Assembly: GCA_013400155.1 (NCBI GenBank)
Contig: VXBM01000043.1
Coordinates: forward strand, 1,892,325 to 1,956,324
Direction: 5' to 3'
DNA length: 64,000 nt
DNA from: Helopsaltes ochotensis
Taxonomy: Eukaryota > Chordata > Aves > Passeriformes > Locustellidae
The notes under the pieces were generated by a model that did not search any database, was not told the DNA's origin, and saw only the letters and a program-made list of their open reading frames with translations. Below, in pieces: positions 53,401-61,383 of the stretch. Made by a program: the position numbers and the translations under genes. The stretch's first letter is position 1. The number at the start of each line of letters is the position of its first letter.

Positions 53401-56400
53401 GGAGGGCAGTGTCTCCTTTCCCTTTTGAGTCATTAGATCATAATTTGGTGGAGGTAATGCCGCTTCTTCAGTACCTGGTGAGGAACTGCCTGGATTAGGT
53501 AGTTGTTGGAATGGCACAGGCCTTGATTGCACCTTGATTTTATTGATCACTAAATGTATTGACTCCTGCCTTACAAAGCATCACCTTCTACTACCAGTAG
53601 TTCTAGAACCTCTTTTGAAGGGAAAGATCATCTCCTAACATCTACAGAATGCTAATGGAAAATGAAACCATATTTTTATTTGATTTTAAAATACATTCTT
53701 CATGTTGTAAAACTGCATTAATTTAATACATTCTTTAAATAATTTAAATGTAATAATTCTTTAACATTAGGAAGCATCACTAGTATCCTACAGATCTAGA
53801 CTCAGTCAAACGTGCCATTATATTAAAGACCTCATCTCTGTAAAATTTTCAAGAATAAGCATTTAATTTATATATATTCTGAATTTCCTTGCAAGATTTT
53901 AACAGATACCACCTTATTGCATCTTTTTAAAGTCTTTCAACTTAAATGTCTACTGGACTAGTAATAGATTTTTTTTTTATCTCATTGATCAGTCTTATCC
54001 TTATAATATACCTTGATTAAATACTTAATAGTTGCTAGTATGTGATGCTCTTTCCCACGTATTTTGTCCCTGGAAAATTATTTCCAAGTGGTACTAACAT
54101 GCAGAACTACTAAACCATAGACTCATAGAAAGGTTTGGTTTGGAAGGGACCTCAAAGATCATCTCATTCCAACCGCCTGGCATGGGCAGGGACCCCTTCC
54201 ACTACCCCAGGCTGCTCAGAGCCCCGTCCAGCTTGGCCTTGAATCTGCCAGGGATGAGGCATCCACAGCTGCTCTGGGCAACCTGTTCCAGTGCCTCACA
54301 ACCCTCTGAATATAGAATTTCTTCCTGACATCTAATCTAAATCTATTTTCTTTCAGTTAAAAAAGGTTCTCCTTTGTCCTATCACAATCTGCCCATGAAA
54401 AGTGGTACTCAGTTTGCTTCTGCTGAGCTTTATCTGTGAGTTGGCATCTATCAGCCAGTGAAGCATACTGGTCATTTTAACATGCCCTGTACAAGATTTC
54501 CCTCAAGGCACTGGAGATCACAAACCCAGTCTCCCTCCACTCTGTGCTTCACGCAGTACATTTCCCTATCATGATGTAGAGCAAGAGCAGCAAACAGAAG
54601 CTGTAGGTTGTTGAAAGAAGGTGTAAGCAAGTGTAGCTTGCTGTGTTAGTGCTGCTCTTACCTGCTGCTGCTTCTCCTTTGAAATCTTAACAATTCCAGA
54701 CTGTGCTTTTATGAGAGGTCTCTGCTTGATGCCGCTTGGTACATAAAGTATCTGCATTATCAGCAGTGATCGGTAAACATTAGAGTTTTCTTGGAAGACT
54801 CTTTCTGAAGGGAACAGGAAGTTTGTTTGTCATTTTGCATCTCCAGACTTTGAGATTCCTACCAAAGTATCGTTTGTAAAGGTGCTTTACTTCCCTCATT
54901 GCTAGAAATTCTAATGTTGTGTGTGTGCCTCAAGCAACAGCCTTAAAAATTGCTCAGGGTCAAAAGTGAAGCTGAGATATCTGTCCTCTAAGTTGCTTGC
55001 TGTTTCTCTGGAAAGGGTTGTCCAAATCATTAAAAGCATATTAGATCTTCAAAATGCTGTGAATGCTACAGCCAAGATTCAGCTCCTGGCACCCATGTTT
55101 TATTTGCTTCTTCTAAGGATAAAGTCTTTACTCTTTAAATGTCTTTATTTTTATCAGGACTAAAACAATTTTAGATAACAACAAAGACCCAAATACTGTT
55201 TTCAAAAAGTAAACTTAATTACCTCTACACTTGAAAAATACCTTTGTTTATTCTAGATCTGCTGTGATGATAAAGTAAATACATTGCAAAAGCTACATTT
55301 GCAAGAGTGACTGTAGTGGATTTTGAACTATGATAACAATTTTTTTGTTTATGGCTGATCAGTCCATCATCATCAAATTCTGCTGTTTTGTGTAATGTTG
55401 GCTGTGTATGTGTTTCATTTCCTGCAACAGAAGGCTCAGCCCTTTATTCAGAACACTAAAATTCAAAAGTAGTTTAAAGAAGTTGTGTGTTAAAATTTTG
55501 CAAGTTAAAGTACCTATTATCATCTAATATTTTTTAATCAGTAATTCTTAAAGCAATTCTTTTCTTGTGCTTATAGTAAAATGTATTTTTTATAACTGAA
55601 AATGTCAATCCTTAAGTGATATTTTAAAAATACATTTTTAGGCATTAGTCACTTTTGTAACTGGTCATTGCATGTAAATAATTTCCCGTTTCTTTCTGTT
55701 TTCAAATGAACTGTGCAGTGGTCGGTGAAGATGGTAAGCCCGTGTGCTGATCTGTCTGCTGTACTTCTGCTAAGATAGCATGAAAATAATCTTCTGAAAG
55801 TGTTTCCATATCATAACTGCTTTAAGTCAGGTGCTGAAATACATCTTCAGATTTTCCACTCATATGCACAGTCTTCTTAATCATCCATGCTTAATGTAAG
55901 GCAATTAGACTTGTGATCTGGCTGCAATAATCTCCAATTTTGGAATTTTAGAGTTGATCAATTCACAAGTTGGTCATGATAGAAATACTTGGTGATCTTG
56001 CTTTGTCAGGAAAATTGTTTAAGCAGCATAAAATATGTATATGAAAAGATTATAAAATTTGTGTAAAGAAGAATTACTGAATAGGCACTCCATTGAATTT
56101 GGAAGAAAAATTTGCCATAGAGAACCTTTATACTTAGAAATATAGGAAGCTGTTACATTAAATAAAACCATGCCTTAATCCAATATTGTATTGCAGAGTA
56201 AAGCAGTAAAAATTCACAAAAAGGCCTCTGTTCTTCTGATTCATCTTTTAGGATACTCTGGTTTAAACTGACCTGTAAGGAAGAATGATAGAGAGGACAT
56301 GATTGTATTTTTGTTTCTTTGTAGTGTATTCTATTTAACAGTGTTTTCTTTAAAAACTTTCTGAAGGAACAGGAAGTTTGTTTATGTCATTTTGCATCTC

Positions 56401-59400
56401 TGGACTTTGAGACTATACACAGTGTCTATTCTTCTTCCTCCATGAAGAAACACTGGTTTTATTTTGAAAACATCATATCTTGATTTCCTTCTTTTATCTT
56501 GTATTCCCTTGTTAAAAAGCAATGAGATTGATTTTACAAGCGCAGAAAAGTTGAGGGGGTGAGAAGATTTCAAGGGGGGGGAGTGGTGTTTGAAACTTGG
56601 CACCTGAGCCTAAGGCTTGTGTCAAAATCTTAAAGTCGAGTTTCTGTAAACTTCTGGACCAAAGAAATGCTGGCCAGTTTGGTTTGCCTCCATAGAGGGT
56701 TACTGGAATGGCAAGTGGGTTTCTTGGGTTGAAACCAACTTCCTTAGGCAGATGGGACCACAAACCCAAACCTTTGGTGACTAAGACATGTACCATATTG
56801 CCTTCTTAACACTGTCAGTGTCTGACACCGAGGGGCAAGAGTTTTCACAACAAACTTGCAAGATACATAAAAATCTCTTCCCATGCATTTCATACCCAGG
56901 TCTTTCTATCCTGCTTATTATAATCTTGGTCAAGTTTGCAATCAAGTTTGCAGGTTTGGCTGCTTTATGATTTCTTTTAAAGTTTGGGAAGTAAAAGGGG
57001 TTTTTTCCCTCCCTGAAGTTTTTTGGTTGTTGTTTTTTTGTTTGGTTTCTTTTTGTAAAAAGGGTGACTTGGAATATTTGAGCAAGTTTTGAGTCAAATT
57101 TTAAGTAAGCAATTAAGTAAGAATTTAAGCAATTTTAAGTAAGAATTTTGATATTACAAAGGTTTTTTCTGTGCTGCATGAACCAGTTTAACTTGAGGTA
57201 AAATCCATCTGAACTTTGTAAGTTTTAATATGTTTTCTAGGGTTGCTAAAGTTCTGGAAGAGAACTATAATAGGGCTTTGGAGTGAAGATCCAAAATACA
57301 GTATTTTAATACCATCCAAATGACCACAGAACACACTCCAGAGAAAAAAACAATTTTTATATATATATATATGTATATAATTATTGTATACACATCTTAG
57401 ACTTCTGTTCTGACTCAAATTATTCTGTACTTTCTAAATCTTAAAGTGCAGTAGATGTAAGAGGAAGTACATGACTTCGGAAAAATAGGGTCTAGAAATC
57501 TGGAGTTACCTCTGTGAACCAACTGCTACAGAAGGCAGAAAGCCGCTAGACTGAGTGACTACGCTCTGGCAGCAGGAACATGCATTTATTCTGTGCAGTC
57601 TTTTGTAGAGCTGTCTGTCAAGTAGAGTTTTTAAGAAGGTCCATCTGCTTCCAGTGAACACTGTCCATGTGTGGGTATGTCAGTTCAGCTGCCCAGACCT
57701 GTGCATGTAGCAGTTTGTTTCATAGTCTTTCTGCTTGCAGGGCCCTGCACTGGAAGATTTCAGCCACCTCCCTCCAGAACAAAGACGCAAGAAACTGCAG
57801 CAGAGAATCGATGAACTTAACAGAGAGCTACAGAAGGAAACAGACCAAAAGTGAGTGCATTCTTTTGGGGTTCTGTCATGGTCCTCTCTCTGTTTTTTTG
57901 GTGTCCTCTGCCTAAGCCAACAATGTTCAAAAGCTAGGAGACAATATGCTAGGCCAGGCTATTAAAAAACCTTTTTAAGTTCATAGTTTGTTGTATGTCT
58001 GTTCTGTTAATATTGCTTCCTTCTGCTTTACAGTCTGTCATACTCATTTTGATTCTAATACTGCATAGGGAGCATTGACTCTAAAACCGTGCATTAAAAA
58101 TGTTTGGGTACGTTAAGCAAGAGAGCAGCAACTTTGTGCTTTAAGAACAGAAGGTGACTAAAATTTAGGAAACTGTATATAACAAACAGTATGAAAACAG
58201 TACTGAGACTGGATAGGTAGGAGTCAACAGCTGGAGTCCTTGAGTGCCTGTGCACAACACAAGAAAGGAAGGCAGAGGGCTAAGATGACAGAATGGGAGA
58301 AGGATTTAGACATGGCGTGAAGACCAGTAGTTCCTCGTTGCTGTGCTTGGTGTCTAATCACAATTCAGGATCTCATACACATTATTTTAGCTTTAATGAA
58401 TCAATACTGGTATATTAATTATTGCCATGTTTTGTATGCTTTTAGAGATGCCCTCATCAAGATGAAGGATGTTTATGAAAAAAATCCCCAGATGGGTGAT
58501 CCAAGCAGTTTGCAACCAAAATTAACTGAGACTATGAGCAATATGGACCGTCTTCGGATGGAAATACACAAGAATGAGGTTAGATTCTAAAACGGTTTCT
58601 TGGAAAATGTAAATGATCGGTACAGTTGTACTTTGCTTTACAGATTTTAGATATAGCACCCAGAGGAACTACTTAAGAGTAGAGCTCCTGATACAATTTT
58701 TTGTGGGGTGCTCTATTTTCAAGTATGTTCATCTAGCTAGAATAAGGATGTCCATTATTAAAGATGTAAACTGTTCAGAAGAATATATTATTATTCGCTT
58801 ATTCTGAAATTCACATGTAATTAAAGATTTTTTCCTTACACTAGTATGGAGCATAGGCTAAGTAAGCATGAAGGATAGATTCATGCTTTGTGTGAAGTAA
58901 TGATGAGACTTGACATTTGATGGCAGTCTCTGTGTGGCTGTGAACTGTCTGCAGTTCAATGCATTTGTTAAGTGTGCTGGTTTAGAATCAGTTTTTCTTT
59001 GACACCAGTATTTGCTTTTTCCCCCCAAGGCCTGGCTCTCTGAAGTTGAAGGTAAAGTAGCAGCCAGAAGCGACAGGCGGCACAGCAGCGACATCAACCA
59101 CCTTGTCACCCAGGGCCGAGAGAGGTCACTATTCTGTCTCTGCTCTTTAGATCCTGTGCTTGAGTCTGTACAGCTCTCTGATACTTACAGGACTGATGAG
59201 TGTTATTTATCCTACTGAAGTGTATGTCCCTCTAAAGGAAAATCTTAACTGGCCCTGACTTATAGAGGTCACTTCATGCTATTCTGGTAACATATAGAAA
59301 TAGTCTAATTGAAGCACCTGCTCATTAAATAGCAGTGCCTTTTAAACCTGTCTTATTCCATTGCATAAGGCTCAGTAGTATTCCATGTTCTGTGGAGACA

Positions 59401-60317
59401 AGTATGTCAATTTTATGTTTCTTTTTCTAGCAGAATTCTAAGCTTTTGCTAGATGAGTTTCTTCGGTAAATCACCTCTGACAGTAATATAAAAACTACTA
59501 ACAGGAATTCCAAAACAATATCCATGACCTGTCCTTTCTGTGATGCATGGATGTTGTAAGTTTTAGAGCCAAGAACTCCCCAGAGTCCTCACGCTCCAAC
59601 CATTGCATTACAGCCCTGAAGGGAGTTACACGGATGATGCCAACCAGGAAGTTCGTGGCCCACCACAGCAACACGCTCATCCGAATGAGTTTGATGATGA
59701 GTTTGAAGATGATGATCCATTACCAGCTATAGGACATTGCAAGGCAATATATCCGTTTGATGGTGAGGTTAACAGCATGCATTGAGATTCTCTGACTGTA
59801 AGGCATGGGTGATTTGTTATAAAGAAGACGGGTAAAATGATTTAAAGCAAATTACCTGTATGATTAACTAATTGCTTAAAAGATCGATGAAGAGACTTTA
59901 TAAAGTACTTTAATTGAGGAGCAGTATTTCTGCTGTTTTAAGATAAATATTAGCACAGCTATTGGAAAACATTCAGCTTTACCAATTGGGACTGTGTTTT
60001 TTCTGTTTGGCCATATATTCCCTTGCACAGATTTTTCATTCTTCCTGTTATATATAATTTGGAAACTATGCCTTGGGAAAAAAACGACTTGAAATGCCAT
60101 CTGAACAGTGAGACTTCTTTGCCTCTTGTTTTTCCCAGGTCATAATGAAGGCACTCTAGCAATGAAAGAAGGGGAAATTTTGTACATTATTGAGGAGGAC
60201 AAAGGAGATGGGTGGACAAGAGCTCGAAGACATAATGGAGAGGAAGGCTATGTGCCAACATCATATATAGATGTAACGCTAGAGAAAAACAGCAAAGGTG
60301 CAGTAACGTATATCTAA
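35305..60317 (+). CDS. FNBP1L (TOCA-1), formin-binding protein 1-like, exons 2-16
   Basis: An F-BAR/HR1/SH3 adaptor of the CIP4 family. It senses or tubulates curved membrane, binds GTP-CDC42 through HR1 and recruits N-WASP/WIP and dynamin through SH3, driving Arp2/3 actin assembly at the plasma membrane, in endocytosis and at cell junctions. Fifteen exons with GT-AG introns and matching phases were read: 35305-35420, 41923-41976, 43449-43596, 44007-44069, 45351-45455, 46686-46814, 48868-49014, 49594-49797, 52096-52254, 55719-55733, 57741-57850, 58446-58578, 59030-59124, 59614-59762, 60139-60317. Adding the expected 8-codon exon 1 gives 609 residues: F-BAR about 1-290, HR1 about 389-470, SH3 about 540-602. 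The paralogues FNBP1 and TRIP10 fit less well: the HR1-SH3 linker (RRHSSDINHLVTQGRE) and the -KNSKG ending are those of FNBP1L. The start codon is not in readable sequence. Confidence 0.97.
35421..41922 (+). other. FNBP1L intron 2
   Basis: A 6.5-kb AT-rich intron. The one recognisable element is a 5S rRNA-like fragment near 37497-37570. There is a G10 run at 38073-38082. The open frames are short and without family resemblance. Confidence 0.7.
37497..37570 (+). repeat. 5S rRNA-derived fragment (pseudogene or 5S-type SINE remnant)
   Basis: TTAGTACTTGGATGGGAGAC, plus one further C (37526-37546), is identical to the most conserved part of vertebrate 5S rRNA, including internal promoter box C. 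The similarity extends left: AGCAGG..GTC..GGCC aligns with AGCAGGGTCGGGCC if a 9-nt insertion is allowed. It extends right more weakly: CCAAGGAAAGCCCAG..GTAGG against the 5S 3' arm. The first half of 5S is not recognisable. It may be a 5S pseudogene or the head of an ancient 5S-derived SINE (SINE3/AmnSINE1 type). It is too decayed to be a functional 5S gene. Confidence 0.6.
41923..41976 (+). CDS. FNBP1L exon 3
   Basis: A 54-nt exon between TTTAATAG and GTAAAA. It completes R47 and encodes NLVKKYCPKRSPKDEEP (residues 48-64) plus two bases of R65. This is the basic helix 1-2 connection of the F-BAR domain, rich in lysine and arginine and likely to face the membrane. The position that I recall as serine in mammals (KRSSKDEEP) is proline here. 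Confidence 0.96.
41977..43448 (+). other. FNBP1L intron 3
   Basis: A 1.5-kb intron. It contains a long pyrimidine tract at about 42841-42909 followed by AG and, 267 nt later, CAG|GTAGTA. This is a candidate cryptic exon, described under findings. Nothing else is recognised. Confidence 0.7.
43449..43596 (+). CDS. FNBP1L exon 4
   Basis: A 148-nt exon with acceptor TCTGCCAG and donor ATG|GTAATT. It completes R65 and encodes residues 66-114, from FTSCIAFFNILNELNDYAGQ to YSHDLKTERKM. This is F-BAR helix 2, an amphipathic coiled-coil segment of the antiparallel dimer. The sequence is nearly invariant in vertebrates as I recall the family. Confidence 0.97.
43597..44006 (+). other. FNBP1L intron 4
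   Basis: A 410-bp AT-rich intron. Only its splice sites are recognisable. Confidence 0.85.
44007..44069 (+). CDS. FNBP1L exon 5
   Basis: A 63-nt, phase-0 exon encoding residues 115-135, HLQEGRKAQQYLDMCWKQMD plus N, between TTTTTAG and GTGAGT. It is part of the second F-BAR helix. Its length is a multiple of three. Confidence 0.96.
44070..45350 (+). other. FNBP1L intron 5
   Basis: A 1.3-kb AT-rich intron. I see no repeat, RNA or coding element in it. Confidence 0.75.
45351..45455 (+). CDS. FNBP1L exon 6
   Basis: A 105-nt, phase-0 exon encoding residues 136-170, starting SKKKFERECREAEKAQQSYE and ending DNDTNATKADVEK. This is charged coiled-coil sequence at the helix 2-3 region of the F-BAR domain. 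The splice sites are TTTTGTAG and GTAAGG. Confidence 0.97.
45456..46685 (+). other. FNBP1L intron 6, mostly a CR1 copy
   Basis: A 1.2-kb intron, about two thirds of which is an antisense CR1 fragment (45626 to about 46400). The remainder is plain AT-rich intronic sequence next to the exons. Confidence 0.85.
45626..46400 (-). mobile_element. CR1 LINE fragment, antisense, in intron 6
   Basis: It begins CAGAATCAGAATGGTTTGGG, the reverse complement of a CR1 3' tail. It continues through the usual antisense landmarks (CCTTGAACACTGCCAGGATGG; TCTGTTCCAGTGCCTCACCA). The minus strand then carries the ORF2 C-terminal remnant with SSPEEKDLGVL near 46220-46260. It is 5'-truncated and frame-broken, so inactive. 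It lies in opposite orientation to FNBP1L, the orientation usually tolerated in introns. Confidence 0.93.
46686..46814 (+). CDS. FNBP1L exon 7
   Basis: A 129-nt, phase-0 exon encoding residues 171-213, AKQQLNLRTHMADENKNEYA through HKHYYIVIPQIYK. It covers the start of F-BAR helix 3. The H-Y-Y-I-V-I run here corresponds to H-F-Y-V-V-I in the mammalian protein as I recall it, a conservative change. Confidence 0.97.
46815..48867 (+). other. FNBP1L intron 7
   Basis: A 2.05-kb AT-rich intron. The open frames at 47150-47488 on both strands have no recognisable family and no splice support. No repeat family was identified. Confidence 0.7.
48868..49014 (+). CDS. FNBP1L exon 8
   Basis: A 147-nt, phase-0 exon encoding residues 214-262, QLQEMDERRTIKLSECYKGF through AAKSVDEHR. 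This is F-BAR helix 3 to helix 4. The splice sites are CTTGCAG and a perfect GTAAGT. Confidence 0.97.
49015..49593 (+). other. FNBP1L intron 8
   Basis: A 579-bp intron containing a perfect 12-bp hairpin at 49351-49377. No other feature is seen. Confidence 0.8.
49351..49377. repeat. 12-bp perfect inverted repeat in intron 8
   Basis: AAATTGATTCAG at 49351-49362 and CTGAATCAATTT at 49366-49377 are separated by TTG. In the FNBP1L pre-mRNA this would form a 12-bp hairpin with a 3-nt loop, about 215 nt upstream of exon 9. Confidence 0.75.
49594..49797 (+). CDS. FNBP1L exon 9: end of F-BAR and linker
   Basis: A 204-nt, phase-0 exon encoding residues 263-330. It runs from DSQLVIDCFKSGFEPPGDFP, the C-terminal F-BAR extension, to KAKGKLWLFGKKPK, a basic linker. 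The segment KQEGMRIDTKTT differs from the mammalian version I remember and looks like the least conserved part. The donor AAG|GTAACA is suboptimal, as is common before regulated cassettes. The phase-0 end allows splicing either to exon 10 or directly to exon 12. Confidence 0.96.
49798..52095 (+). other. FNBP1L intron 9
   Basis: A 2.3-kb AT-rich intron upstream of the cassette exon. The 108-codon open frame at 51170-51496 has no recognisable family and no splice context. No repeat family was identified. Confidence 0.7.
52096..52254 (+). CDS. FNBP1L exon 10: in-frame Ser/Pro-rich cassette
   Basis: A 159-nt, phase-0/phase-0 exon encoding residues 331-383. It starts PQSPPLTPTSLYTSSTPNGS and ends TGKPRIPSFRSLKRG. 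It contains S-P and T-P sites and PxxP-type prolines, so it could carry proline-directed phosphorylation sites or an SH3 ligand; that role is inferred. The donor is GGG|GTAAGT. Skipping it together with exon 11 removes 58 residues and gives the 547-residue class of isoform known in mammals. Confidence 0.95.
54116..54404 (-). mobile_element. CR1 LINE 3' fragment, antisense, in intron 10
   Basis: It starts CATAGACTCATAGAAAGGTT and reads on through GGAAGGGACCTCAAAGATCA and GGGCAACCTGTTCCAGTGCC, the reverse complement of the CR1 3' terminal region. Only the noncoding 3' part and the end of the ORF2-adjacent region remain. It lies about 1.3 kb upstream of the microexon. Confidence 0.93.
54785..54855 (+). 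repeat. Direct repeat copy 1, upstream of the microexon
   Basis: A 71-bp segment ending in CATTTTGCATCTC..GACTTTGAGA. It is about 90% identical over its last 55 bp to 56343-56412, and both copies lie in the same orientation. The pair brackets exon 11. I do not recognise the family. Confidence 0.85.
55719..55733 (+). CDS. FNBP1L exon 11: 15-nt microexon (WSVKM)
   Basis: TGGTCGGTGAAGATG lies between ...AACTGTGCAG and GTAAGC and encodes W-S-V-K-M, residues 384-388, in phase 0. It joins ...SLKRG (exon 10) to GPALEDF (exon 12), matching the mammalian protein at this point, so the call is secure despite its size. A TGC sits directly before the acceptor AG, the arrangement associated with SRRM4/nSR100-dependent microexons. 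Including it adds five residues just before the HR1 domain. Confidence 0.93.
55734..57740 (+). other. FNBP1L intron 11
   Basis: A 2.0-kb intron containing the second copy of the direct repeat (56343-56412), a G8 run at about 56573-56580 and a short (AT)n tract at about 57359-57372. No other element is recognised. Confidence 0.75.
56343..56412 (+). repeat. Direct repeat copy 2, downstream of the microexon
   Basis: A 70-bp partner of 54785-54855. CTTTCTGAAGG, AACAGGAAGTTTGTTT and GTCATTTTGCATCTC match, with small indels and a two-base difference. The copies are 1,557 bp apart and flank the microexon. The intervening sequence is not itself duplicated. Confidence 0.85.
57741..57850 (+). CDS. FNBP1L exon 12: start of HR1
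   Basis: A 110-nt exon encoding residues 389-424, GPALEDFSHLPPEQRRKKLQ then QRIDELNRELQKETDQ, plus two bases of K425. This is the first helix of the HR1 (REM) antiparallel coiled coil that binds GTP-CDC42. It begins in phase 0, so it can be joined to exon 9, 10 or 11. The splice sites are GCTTGCAG and GTGAGT. Confidence 0.97.
57851..58445 (+). other. FNBP1L intron 12
   Basis: A 595-bp AT-rich intron with nothing recognised apart from its splice sites. Confidence 0.8.
58446..58578 (+). CDS. FNBP1L exon 13: HR1 second helix with MGD motif
   Basis: A 133-nt exon that completes K425 and encodes residues 426-469, DALIKMKDVYEKNPQMGDPS through RLRMEIHKNE. The M-G-D at 441-443 lies in the inter-helix loop, where mutation is known to abolish CDC42 binding in the mammalian protein; it is intact here. 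The acceptor is TTTTAG followed by AGATG; only the first AG keeps the frame. The donor is GAG|GTTAGA. Confidence 0.97.
58579..59029 (+). other. FNBP1L intron 13
   Basis: A 451-bp AT-rich intron ending in a C6 tract before CAAG. No other feature is seen. Confidence 0.8.
59030..59124 (+). CDS. FNBP1L exon 14: post-HR1 linker
   Basis: A 95-nt exon encoding residues 470-500, AWLSEVEGKVAARSDRRHSS through DINHLVTQGRE, plus two bases of S501. RRHSSDINHLVTQ is diagnostic for FNBP1L among the three paralogues. RRHSS is a basophilic-kinase-like site, which I infer. The donor AG|GTCACT departs from consensus at +3 to +5, so it is the weakest donor in the gene. Confidence 0.95.
59125..59613 (+). other. 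FNBP1L intron 14
   Basis: A 489-bp intron with no recognised element. Its 5' splice site is unusually weak. Confidence 0.8.
59614..59762 (+). CDS. FNBP1L exon 15: acidic linker and start of SH3
   Basis: A 149-nt exon that completes S501 and encodes residues 502-550, PEGSYTDDANQEVRGPPQQH then AHPNEFDDEFEDDDPLPAIG and HCKAIYPFD, plus one base of G551. The acidic DDEFEDDD stretch precedes the SH3 ALYPF-like strand (AIYPF). The splice sites are CATTACAG and GTGAGG. Confidence 0.97.
59763..60138 (+). other. FNBP1L intron 15
   Basis: A 376-bp AT-rich intron. No feature is seen other than the TTTTTCCCAG acceptor. Confidence 0.8.
60139..60317 (+). CDS. FNBP1L exon 16: SH3 domain and -VTYI end
   Basis: The exon completes G551 and encodes residues 552-609, HNEGTLAMKEGEILYIIEED through EEGYVPTSYIDVTLEKNSKG and AVTYI, then TAA at 60315-60317. 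W576 and the YVPTSY motif (P and Y of the SH3 ligand groove) are present, so binding to N-WASP and dynamin prolines should be intact. The terminal -T-Y-I fits a class I PDZ ligand; TOCA-1 is reported to associate with ZO-1 at tight junctions. A donor GTGCAG at 60298 inside the exon allows an alternative ending. Confidence 0.97.
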
Positions 60318-61321
60318 CAGTAAAACTGGCAGCTCTCATTTGTACATTCCCCAGGGAAAGTAGTGGAAAAATTGTAAGTTACACAGGCTCATGGAAAGAG
60401 TTACAGAATCAGAACTCAGCAATGATCTGTTTGCATGGGGAGTTAGCTGTAGTTCTTTTCAGAGATGACCACATTAAATTATTCGTCTTACACTGGTCTG
60501 TAATTTTGACCAATGTCTTCTGCTTTCCTGCTTTAAAGCACTAAATCCAATTCAGCTATGAACTGAAAAAGACCAAGATTCCTGCTTGTTCTGTGGAATA
60601 CTTAGTTTTTATAGAGAACTGAAAAAATACTTACGTTTTAAAGATCTCTTAAGATTTACTGTTCCCACTTTTATGACTTAAACTATATTCTTAAAACAGT
60701 GGTCTTTTTCCTCTAATGACTAAATGAACTCAGTTTCTGAAAACTATTAATTTCCTTCCTTAGCAAATACTTGGCAGCCTTCACTTTTTAAACAGGAAAA
60801 TGTTTTCTGATTCTGAAAGTTCAACAAAAATACTCAGGAAAAAACATTATAATTAAGGACAGAAAGTCCACTGACCTATCGCCTTCCTTTTCAGTACTTG
60901 TAATGTAGAATGTTCTGTATTGGACACGACATCATTGTTTTAACTCTAGATACCTTGAACAAACAAAAAAAGATCACATGTAATGCTTGATGTCTTACTG
61001 AAAACTCTCAGCTCCTGATAAGGGAATGCTTTTATCTTCTTAATCTGTGCCTGTAAACTAAGTCTTTGAATTGTATTGTGTTTAGTCAGAAGACAATAAT
61101 TCTCCTCATTGTTAAATCACTGAGGATTGGAAACTGCATTGCACAACTTGATTACTGGGGGAAAAAAAAAGCTAATTTTGTATTTCTAATGAGAGTTTGT
61201 GGAATTAAGTACAAGGCTAATGTATAGCCACTGAGAACGGCCTGTTAGAACTGAGCACGCTTCTCTGTCTTCTAAAGGCCTTCAGTAACTTTGTTCTTTT
61301 CTTTTTCCTCTTGGACTGCAG
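60298..61321 (+). other. Alternative FNBP1L intron 16
   Basis: The interval from donor AAAG|GTGCAG (60298) to acceptor CTTGGACTGCAG (61320-61321), the latter behind a long pyrimidine tract at about 61290-61312. Removing it replaces -GAVTYI with -GS. In the unspliced form this interval is the end of the coding region plus proximal 3' UTR. Confidence 0.75.
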
Positions 61322-61329
61322 GTTCCTGA
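61322..61329 (+). CDS. Alternative terminal exon giving the -KGS ending
   Basis: Joining G at 60297 to GTTCCTGA at 61322 reads GGT TCC TGA, which is G-S-stop, with TGA at 61327-61329. The result, ...EKNSKGS, is the C terminus I recall for the 605-residue mammalian isoform, and the length predicted here is also 605. This lends strong support to a two-residue alternative terminal exon too short to be seen as an open frame. It lacks the PDZ-type ending. Confidence 0.8.
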
Positions 61330-61383
61330 AGCGGGTTTCTGAGAAAATGGGCGAGATCTTGAAGGAGGTTACATGCAGCTGCT

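Larger units (their letters stand above)
52255..55718 (+). other. FNBP1L intron 10
   Basis: A 3.5-kb intron holding an antisense CR1 fragment (54116-54404) and the first copy of a 70-bp direct repeat (54785-54855). The rest is AT-rich with no recognised element. Confidence 0.75.
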
